Shown piece by piece: positions 15,042-20,267 of a stretch of DNA of 20,267 bases. Each line of letters opens with the position of its first letter. The first letter of the stretch is position 1. The position numbers and the translations under genes were made by a program. Source of the stretch: Angelakisella sp. GTDB taxonomy: Bacteria; Bacillota; Clostridia; Oscillospirales; Ruminococcaceae. The stretch is taken from positions 1-20,267 of the forward strand of contig JAHHTR010000033.1 in the NCBI GenBank assembly GCA_020024515.1, read 5' to 3'. Below the pieces are notes generated by a model that was given only the letters and a program-made list of their open reading frames with translations, did no database searches and had not been told where the DNA came from.

Positions 15042-15695
15042 TTAATCGTCCTCGCTATTCTCAAATAAAGGATTTATTACACCATGAGGAGCAAGCCCTG
15101 CAACTTCTATTACAGCATCACGCATCCACATCTGTGCATTTAGGTAACAAGTATAACCCTTGCCATTGCCTATCATCCATTCGTTAGGCGCTTTTTTAGG
15201 AAGTCCTATTCCAGAAAGCAATGACATTATAACTCCGCCATGTGTTACAACAGCGGCATCAAAAGTCTCACTTTTCATCATATCATTTACTATCCATTTA
15301 AAAGCATCTATAAGTCTCAAAGTAAATTCAAATCCGCTTTCTCCATTTGGCGGTGCAACGTTATAGGCATCTTTAAACCATTCTTCAAAGTCATCATTAT
15401 CCTTTAAATCTTCGATTGTTTTACCTGAAAAATCACCAAAATCAATTTCTTTCAGTGGTGGCACTACTATAAGTTCTCTATTAGGATATATAATACCTGC
15501 TGTTTCTATACATCTCGCCATAGGACTTGAATAAACTACACTTACAGATGGATATTCATAAGTTTCCTTTAAGTCTATAAGCTGTTTTATACCGTCTGTT
15601 GATAGACTGACATCTGTTTGACAACCTTGAAATCTACCGGATGCATTATATTCAGTTTGACCATGTCTAATAAAGTGGATTTTATAGTTACGCAT
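15042..15695 (-). CDS. Histidine phosphatase family protein (phosphoglycerate-mutase-like)
   Basis: A 217-aa member of the histidine phosphatase superfamily. R10-H11-G12 in FIRHGQTEYN carries the phospho-accepting His, R61 in SSPMAR and H152 in VVTHGG complete the phosphate pocket, and E83 in LKEIDFGDFSG is the likely acid. This is the GpmB/CobC-like branch that removes phosphate from small metabolites; the exact substrate cannot be read. The start at 15695 is chosen because AAGGAGA (15701-15707) precedes it; an in-frame ATG at 15725 would add 10 residues not typical of the family. It is first in an operon with the DUF975-like gene, under a good promoter (15752-15779). Confidence 0.9.
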   Translation of the reverse strand: MRNYKIHFIRHGQTEYNASGRFQGCQTDVSLSTDGIKQLIDLKETYEYPSVSVVYSSPMARCIETAGIIYPNRELIVVPPLKEIDFGDFSGKTIEDLKDNDDFEEWFKDAYNVAPPNGESGFEFTLRLIDAFKWIVNDMMKSETFDAAVVTHGGVIMSLLSGIGLPKKAPNEWMIGNGKGYTCYLNAQMWMRDAVIEVAGLAPHGVINPLFENSEDD

Positions 15696-15751
15696 TTTTA
15701 TCTCCTTATTATATGAAAAATACAAGTTCTACATTAATATTTATACATTAA

Positions 15752-15779
15752 ATTTTACCATTTTTATGTATTATGTCAA
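15752..15779 (-). promoter_or_regulatory. Promoter of the histidine phosphatase operon
   Basis: On the - strand a perfect TTGACA (15774-15779), a 16-bp spacer and TAAAAT (15752-15757) with an extended -10 TGG. It lies 57 bp upstream of the chosen ATG. Confidence 0.75.
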
Positions 15780-15831
15780 CTGTACTGTATAAAAAGTTTT
15801 AAATTGTTACAAAAAATTAATAAGAAAACCC

Positions 15832-15895
15832 CTAAAATGCTGAAAGCTCCATCGAAATTAATCGATGGAGCTTTTTGGTTATAGAGCATTTTTAG
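15832..15895 (-). terminator. Terminator of the rplJ-rplL operon
   Basis: The core is a perfect 13-bp stem, AAAGCTCCATCGA (15843-15855) and TCGATGGAGCTTT (15862-15874), with a 6-nt loop. It is nested in an outer pairing of CTAAAATGCT (15832-15841) with AGCATTTTTAG (15885-15895). It lies 29-92 bp after the rplL stop. The T5 run is on the + strand side, so it may also stop antisense transcription. Confidence 0.8.
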
Positions 15896-15923
15896 TTACT
15901 AAACAAATAATTCAAAAAATTAA

Positions 15924-16295
15924 TTATTTAAGTTCTACTTTAGCACCAGCTTCTTCAAGTTTAGCTTTCATATCTTCAGCGTCAGCTTTTGAAACTGCTT
16001 CTTTTAGAGTTTTTGGAGCATTGTCAACGATCTCTTTTGCTTCTTTTAGACCTAGACCTGTTAGTTCTTTAACAAGTTTGATAACGCCCATTTTGCTTGC
16101 GCCAGCATCTGCTAGTACTACATCAAATTCTGTTTTCTCTTCTGCAGCAGCAGCACCGCCAACAGCAGCTACCATAACAGGAGCAGCAGCTGAAACGCCG
16201 AATTCTTCCTCTATTGCTTTAACTAGTTCACTCAATTCCATAACTGAAAGAGCTTTAACTTCTTCTATAATTGTTGTAATTTTCTCTGAAGCCAT
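15924..16295 (-). CDS. rplL: 50S ribosomal protein L7/L12
   Basis: L7/L12 (123 aa) forms the flexible stalk of the large subunit that recruits translation factors. It is present as dimers bound to L10. An N-terminal dimerisation helix region (IIEEVKALSVMELSELVKAIEEEFGV) is followed by an Ala-rich hinge (about residues 36-52) and the conserved C-terminal domain (EFDVVL, KMGVIKLVKELTGLGLKEAK, VDNAPK). Length is standard. AGGAGGT lies about 7 nt before the ATG. It follows rplJ by 76 bp and ends before a strong terminator, so rpoB is not next, unlike the usual bacterial order. Confidence 0.99.
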   Translation of the reverse strand: MASEKITTIIEEVKALSVMELSELVKAIEEEFGVSAAAPVMVAAVGGAAAAEEKTEFDVVLADAGASKMGVIKLVKELTGLGLKEAKEIVDNAPKTLKEAVSKADAEDMKAKLEEAGAKVELK

Positions 16296-16371
16296 TTTAA
16301 ATACCTCCTAATAATTTTGTTTATTTTATAAATTTATTTTTAAAATTTAAACAATATATTTTAAATTTAAA

Positions 16372-16878
16372 TTATGCTGTTTCTCCGTTTTTCTCAACAA
16401 CTGCATTAAGAGCAACTGCAAGACCACGAATGTTGCCGTTAAGAGCCATACATAGCATTGTAAGTAGTTCTTGTTTGCCCGGTAGTTTAGCAATAGCTTC
16501 TACTTCTGCAACATCCATTACTTTGCCTTCCATAAAGCCACCTTTAATTGTAAAAGCGCCTTTTGACTCTTCAGCATATTTATTTAAAATTTTAGCAGCT
16601 GCGATAGGATCACTGTTTGAGTAAGCAAAAGCTGTTGTACCTGTCATTACTGCTGTCATTTCTTCATAACCTGCATCTTTTGCAGCACGACGTAAAATAT
16701 TGTTTTTAACAACTGAATATTCTACACCAGCTTCACGTAGTTGACGACGTAGTTTTGTATCGTTTTCAACAGTGATACCTCTATAATCGACAATAACACC
16801 AGCTACTGCACCTTTTAATTTTTCACTTAGAACATTAACTTGTTCTTGTTTTGAATTAATGATATTTTGATTAGCCAA
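16372..16878 (-). CDS. rplJ: 50S ribosomal protein L10
   Basis: L10 (168 aa) anchors L7/L12 dimers to 23S rRNA and represses its own operon through the leader RNA. The N-terminal domain is typical (VLSEKLKGAVAGVIVDYRGI, LRRQLREAGVEYSVVKNNIL), and the C-terminal helix carries the L7/L12 sites. The start is TTG (16876-16878): the frame has a stop just upstream, and GGGAGGTG lies about 7 nt before it, so no ATG or GTG start is possible. A weak start codon fits a gene under tight translational feedback. It has its own promoter and leader; rplK-rplA are not directly upstream. Confidence 0.98.
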   Translation of the reverse strand: MANQNIINSKQEQVNVLSEKLKGAVAGVIVDYRGITVENDTKLRRQLREAGVEYSVVKNNILRRAAKDAGYEEMTAVMTGTTAFAYSNSDPIAAAKILNKYAEESKGAFTIKGGFMEGKVMDVAEVEAIAKLPGKQELLTMLCMALNGNIRGLAVALNAVVEKNGETA

Positions 16879-17052
16879 TTTGATTCACCTCCCAAAGTAT
16901 TTATAACTTACATTTTGTAAGTCAAACTAAAAACGCCCTTTCCAATCTTTCTCGGAAAGAGCGTAACAAAATACTTTGTGACACTTCTTACCTCGGTAGG
17001 CTTAATATTAAGCAGTTTTGAAACTGCACCTACTGTCTACGGAAAGAACAGC
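16879..17052 (-). ncRNA. Ribosomal protein L10 leader (autoregulatory 5' UTR)
   Basis: The untranslated region upstream of rplJ reads as an L10 leader of the Firmicutes type (Rfam L10_leader, recognised from memory). On the - strand it contains GACAGTAGGTGCAGTTTC, a CAGTTTC/GAAACTG-type hairpin near 17012-17030, AATATTAAGCCTACCGAGG, and GTGTCACAAAG. L10 (with L12) binds this RNA and reduces expression of rplJ-rplL. It includes an attenuator (16929-16964) and ends at the GGGAGGTG ribosome binding site. The 5' end is set by the promoter at 17059-17087. Confidence 0.88.
16929..16964 (-). terminator. Attenuator terminator inside the L10 leader
   Basis: On the - strand ACGCTCTTTCC pairs with GGAAAGGGCGT (16954-16964 with 16933-16943; one G-U pair), followed directly by a T-run. 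A 10-bp long-range pair, AAATACTTTG (16969-16978) with CAAAGTATTT (16893-16902) in + strand terms, encloses it and touches the ribosome binding site. Confidence 0.85.
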
Positions 17053-17058
17053 TTATTA

Positions 17059-17087
17059 AGTATAGTATATAAAATCTGTTTTGTCAA
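17059..17087 (-). promoter_or_regulatory. Promoter of the rplJ-rplL operon
   Basis: On the - strand a perfect TTGACA (17082-17087), a 17-bp spacer and TATACT (17059-17064). This near-consensus strength suits a ribosomal operon. Transcription should start near 17052. Confidence 0.88.
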
Positions 17088-17345
17088 GCCAAAAACTGCA
17101 TTTTGTCATTATTTACAACTTTCTAACTATATTTCATATCCTATATATAGCACCTATATAAAAAGTTATCTCTTTTTCCTTAAAAGGCAAAATTCACTTT
17201 CAAAATTGCTTCTGTACAACTATTGGTATTCAGTTTTCTGCGAAAAACGTCTTAGGCGATGCATAAGTCCCGCAAATTTATAAAAAATTAGGTAAATTTT
17301 TGTGATCTTATCAATAAAATGCTACACTTATCTTTTTACAAAAAC
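17088..17345. other. AT-rich non-coding gap
   Basis: No credible gene. Short open frames on the + strand have no ribosome binding sites and no recognisable product. A slightly GC-richer patch around 17228-17277 stands out, and a weak AT hairpin lies at 17283-17301. I recognise no known RNA here. Confidence 0.5.
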
Positions 17346-17384
17346 TAAACCTTCCCAATTAATTATAAAATCAAGGAAGGTTTA
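17346..17384 (-). terminator. Terminator of the lipoprotein gene
   Basis: TAAACCTTCC (17346-17355) and GGAAGGTTTA (17375-17384) form a perfect 10-bp stem with a 19-nt loop. On the - strand it is followed by GTTTTTG. It lies 21 bp beyond the lipoprotein stop codon. Confidence 0.82.
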
Positions 17385-17404
17385 TTACTGTTTTTATTTA
17401 TATA

Positions 17405-18655
17405 TTATTCTGCTTTTGAACTTTCTGTTTTGCTTAATGATTCGTTTACAGAAGGTTGTGATGACACAGTTTCGCTGCTTGATGAACCACTTTCACTACT
17501 TTGTGAAGATGCTACACTGCTTGAACCTGCATTTTCTTTATTTTGCTGTTCAATCATATCTTTTATCATTTGTTCGTATTCAGCTTGCATTTTTTCTTGT
17601 ATTTTCTTCACAGCATTTTGCAAATTCATAGCTGTAAAGCTTGCTTTTGCTTTTTCATCTATTTTAAATGTAATCTTTTTTACTTCTTCATCTACTATTT
17701 TTTGGAAATCTGACTCTTTTACTATTGAAAGTATATTATTGTATGATATTAGCTTTGTCTTTTCCGGAATATCTTTATAATTCGCTTTCATTACAATATA
17801 ACGGATTTCTTCATCTTCTATAATTTTAGGAACATTTACTTCTGCCTCTTTTAGATAATCATTAACTATTGGTGGGAAGTATGGATCACCGTCTTTGTAT
17901 ATAGGCATAATATATTCATTGTTTTCGTATCTCTTAGGCTTTTCTTCGCCTTCTTTAAGTTCACTTATCAATATATCATACATTACATCTGTTATGTGTT
18001 TTCCGTCTTCTATTTCTTCTAAATCCGCTTCTGATTTTTCTTTTACTTCTTTTAGTTTTTCTTCCGAAAGTGGCTTATATTCTTCATCTAGCAGTAAATA
18101 TGGGATAAGATAAGCTCCATAGAAATAGTCTTCAAAAGTTTTTATTTTTTCTTCTTTTGAATCTTCCAGTTTACCACCTTCGGCATAAAGACTGATAAAT
18201 AACTGTCTCAATTTTTCTGATATTGTTTGATATAGTAGTGTATCTTCTTCTGTTATATTTAAATCCTTAAACAAAATTTCATTTACGCTATACATCTCTT
18301 TTGCAACAGCTTTTATATTTTCTTCTTGTTCAGCAGTGAAACTCATTTTTTCAGCATCAAATTTATTATTGATAGCTATCATTTCTTTTGTATTTTGATC
18401 AGCCAATCTTTCAATATATTGAGCAACTGTTTCATCGCCCCTTTTTTCTTTTGAAATATCACCTGTAAAGCCTGATGACAATATTTGTTGGTGTATATAC
18501 ATCATATTCAGTTTATAAAGACCCATAGATATACTTGTACCATTGGCTGTACCGTAACTTTCATATACTGTCCCGTTATCTTTTTTTGAGCCACAACCTG
18601 CCACCATAATACACATCATTACAGTTAATATAATTGATGATATTCTTTTAAACAT
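17405..18655 (-). CDS. Lipoprotein weakly resembling SurA/PrsA-type foldases, Ser-rich tail
   Basis: A 416-aa exported lipoprotein. The signal peptide MFKRISSIILTVMMCIMVAG is followed by acylated C21 (lipobox VAGC). The body is highly charged, Lys/Glu-rich and probably helical (about residues 60-370), with a pattern reminiscent of SurA/PrsA N-terminal chaperone domains. I see no parvulin-type isomerase domain, so this is a weak match. The last about 42 residues are Ser/Glu-rich and low in complexity. The start at 18655 is preferred because GGAGG lies 11 nt upstream; an in-frame TTG at 18673 overlaps that site and would spoil the signal peptide. It is monocistronic, with its own promoter and terminator. 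A role in folding of secreted proteins is only a guess. Confidence 0.7.
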   Translation of the reverse strand: MFKRISSIILTVMMCIMVAGCGSKKDNGTVYESYGTANGTSISMGLYKLNMMYIHQQILSSGFTGDISKEKRGDETVAQYIERLADQNTKEMIAINNKFDAEKMSFTAEQEENIKAVAKEMYSVNEILFKDLNITEEDTLLYQTISEKLRQLFISLYAEGGKLEDSKEEKIKTFEDYFYGAYLIPYLLLDEEYKPLSEEKLKEVKEKSEADLEEIEDGKHITDVMYDILISELKEGEEKPKRYENNEYIMPIYKDGDPYFPPIVNDYLKEAEVNVPKIIEDEEIRYIVMKANYKDIPEKTKLISYNNILSIVKESDFQKIVDEEVKKITFKIDEKAKASFTAMNLQNAVKKIQEKMQAEYEQMIKDMIEQQNKENAGSSSVASSQSSESGSSSSETVSSQPSVNESLSKTESSKAE

Positions 18656-18709
18656 TCTTTTATATTCCTCCAAATTTTATTTTATTGGTATTTTTATACA
18701 ACAATGCTC

Positions 18710-18738
18710 ATTATACTATTTTTTATAATAAAAGTCCA
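18710..18738 (-). promoter_or_regulatory. Putative promoter of the lipoprotein gene
   Basis: On the - strand TGGACT (18733-18738), a 17-bp spacer and a perfect TATAAT (18710-18715). It lies 54 bp before the ATG. The -35 matches consensus at four of six bases. Confidence 0.6.
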
Positions 18739-18774
18739 TAATTTATAGATAATTTTACTTTATTTACAATAAAT

Positions 18775-20070
18775 TTATATATTAAGTATACCCTGACACT
18801 CGTCTCCGATTATATTTGTTATATAAACATCAACTATTTTACCTTGTAAATTATTGATATCTGTAACAGCAACAGGTATGTATGCCATTGTATATCCTCT
18901 TTGCAGTCCATCTCTACCTTTTTCTTCTATCAATACAGAAACTGTTTTTCCTATCAAGTTTTGCATATATTTGTGTCTTAATTCTTCTTCTACTTGCATC
19001 AAACGATGGCTACGCTCTTTTTTAATATTTTGCGGAATTTGATCAGAACGATTTGCCGCAACTGTACCGCTTCTTTGTGAATAAGCAAATATATGAATTT
19101 TAGCAAAATCCACTGTCTTTACAAAATCTATTGTTTCAATAAATTCTTCCTCTGTTTCTCCCGGAAATCCTACAATAATATCCGTTGTAATAACAGAGTC
19201 TTTTATATATTTCTTTATATATTCCACAACCTGCAAATATTCACTTGAATTGTAGTGTCTGTTCATTCTTTTTAATACTGAGTCACTGCCACTTTGTAAG
19301 GATAAATGGAACTGTGGGCAAAGTGTTCTAAATGTACTCATCTCTTTTATATCATTCTCTGTAAGTCTTTCCGGTTCCATGGAACCAAGTCTTACTCGCT
19401 CTATACCTTTTGTATTACAAGCCAAACGAACCGCATCTATAAAGCGATAATCTGTTCCTATACCATAAGATGTTAAATTAATACCTGTCAAAACTATTTC
19501 TTTATATCCCGAATTTGCTATATTCATTATCTGTGTTCTAAGTTCCTCAAAATTCATTGAACGAATAGGCCCACGAGATTTTGGAATTATACAATAAGTA
19601 CAGTAATTTTCACAACCGTCCTGTATCTTTAAGAATGCACGTGTTCTGTGTTGATGTTCAGGTGACCTTCCACTCTCAAAATCCTCGCCTTTTTGGTGTG
19701 GTACTATATTAATTATATTTTTACCATCACGCAAAAATTCTTTTACAGCAGCCACCACACCACTTCTGTTCTTTGTACCTGTTATTATATTTACATAGTC
19801 AAATGTACTTACTTCTTCGGGGAATGCCTGTGGATAGCAACCTGTGAGCACCAATATGCCATCAGGATTATTTCTTCTTATCTTTCTCAATAGTTGTCTT
19901 ACTTTTCTGTCTCCTTCTGATGTAACAGTACAAGAATTCACAATAAATATATCTGCATTTTCTTCATCTTCTGTAACAGCAAATCCTTCTGCAATAAAAT
20001 TATTGGCAAGAACTTCTGTTTCATACTGATTAACTTTGCAACCAAGTGTATAAAATTTTATTTGTTTCAA
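18775..20070 (-). CDS. mtaB: tRNA (t6A37) methylthiotransferase MtaB
   Basis: MtaB (431 aa) adds a methylthio group to t6A at position 37 of tRNAs reading ANN codons, giving ms2t6A. It is a radical-SAM enzyme with two [4Fe-4S] clusters. The N-terminal UPF0004 domain has cysteines C11 (TLGCKVNQYE), C47 (VNSCTVT) and C78 (LTGCYPQ). The radical-SAM motif is C153-x3-C157-x2-C160 in DGCENYCTYC. A C-terminal TRAM domain covers about residues 368-428. GCKVNQYE and the length favour MtaB over MiaB and RimO. The start is TTG (20068-20070), with AGAGAGG about 8 nt upstream and the family start KFYTLGCKVN right after. No clear terminator follows before the next gene's promoter. Confidence 0.95.
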   Translation of the reverse strand: MKQIKFYTLGCKVNQYETEVLANNFIAEGFAVTEDEENADIFIVNSCTVTSEGDRKVRQLLRKIRRNNPDGILVLTGCYPQAFPEEVSTFDYVNIITGTKNRSGVVAAVKEFLRDGKNIINIVPHQKGEDFESGRSPEHQHRTRAFLKIQDGCENYCTYCIIPKSRGPIRSMNFEELRTQIMNIANSGYKEIVLTGINLTSYGIGTDYRFIDAVRLACNTKGIERVRLGSMEPERLTENDIKEMSTFRTLCPQFHLSLQSGSDSVLKRMNRHYNSSEYLQVVEYIKKYIKDSVITTDIIVGFPGETEEEFIETIDFVKTVDFAKIHIFAYSQRSGTVAANRSDQIPQNIKKERSHRLMQVEEELRHKYMQNLIGKTVSVLIEEKGRDGLQRGYTMAYIPVAVTDINNLQGKIVDVYITNIIGDECQGILNI

Positions 20071-20147
20071 GATAATACCTCTCTTTATTTTAAAATATCT
20101 TTTCTATTCTATTATTAATTTTAAACGAATAAAATCAGCTAAAAAAT

Positions 20148-20167
20148 AGGACGATACAAATCGTCCT
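20148..20167 (-). terminator. Terminator of a gene beyond the right edge
   Basis: AGGACGAT (20148-20155) and ATCGTCCT (20160-20167) form a perfect 8-bp stem with an ACAA loop. On the - strand it is followed by ATTTTTTAG, so it should end a leftward transcript that starts right of the window. The remaining 20168-20267 is AT-rich with no recognisable feature. Confidence 0.8.
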
Positions 20168-20267
20168 TTCATATTATAATTATACACTAACAATATAATC
20201 TTTACAATATAAGTCATTAAATTAAATAAAAACAAAAAACTACAAAAATTTGTGATATTTATATAAT

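Noticed and set aside
15865..16311. Long + strand frame of 148 codons over rplL
   Set aside because: It is the antisense shadow of the Ala-rich rplL gene, with no ribosome binding site or recognisable product.
18656..18673. TTG start six codons upstream of the lipoprotein ATG
   Set aside because: The TTG lies inside the GGAGG ribosome binding site used by the ATG at 18655.

Overview
The window is AT-rich Gram-positive DNA. Strong AGGAGG-type ribosome binding sites, TTGACA/TATAAT promoters, lipobox lipoproteins, a Firmicutes-type L10 leader and the gene families all suggest a low-GC Clostridia (Ruminococcus/Oscillospira-like). No species can be named from the sequence alone.

Region 1 (1-5605, + strand) is the distal part of a type I restriction-modification operon. 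It holds a broken membrane-protein gene of a kind often found in such loci, then hsdS, hsdR and a YgjP/DUF45 metallopeptidase. The cistrons are tightly packed (ATGA and TAATG overlaps). hsdM is not in the window and probably lies just left of position 1. A 14-bp hairpin sits between hsdS and hsdR.

Region 2 (5606-6457) is a monocistronic ferritin with a near-consensus promoter. An 8-bp-arm palindrome overlaps its -35.

Region 3 (6458-13784) is the most interesting part: a divergent amino-sugar locus. Leftward run a DUF4838 glycosidase-like enzyme and a ROK/NagC-type repressor. Rightward run a NitT/TauT-type (SsuABC/TauABC-like) ABC transporter (permease, ATPase, lipoprotein binding protein) and nagA. 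The 263-bp divergent region carries two promoters and two copies of the same 25-bp palindrome, one over the leftward -10 and one just downstream of the rightward start. These are the best candidates for ROK operators that would make the whole locus one regulon. Working model (inference): the transporter brings in an N-acetylamino-sugar-containing compound, the cytoplasmic DUF4838 enzyme cleaves it, NagA deacetylates the phosphorylated sugar, and the ROK protein senses a sugar and controls everything. The pairing of a NitT/TauT-type transporter with glycan genes is the unusual element.

Region 4 (13779-20267, all genes on -) is mostly core functions: a DUF975-like membrane protein and a histidine phosphatase (one operon), rplJ-rplL with an L10 autoregulatory leader and attenuator, a Ser-rich lipoprotein weakly resembling foldases, and the tRNA methylthiotransferase mtaB. 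Clear intrinsic terminators separate most units. No tRNA, rRNA, CRISPR array, insertion sequence or phage gene was seen.
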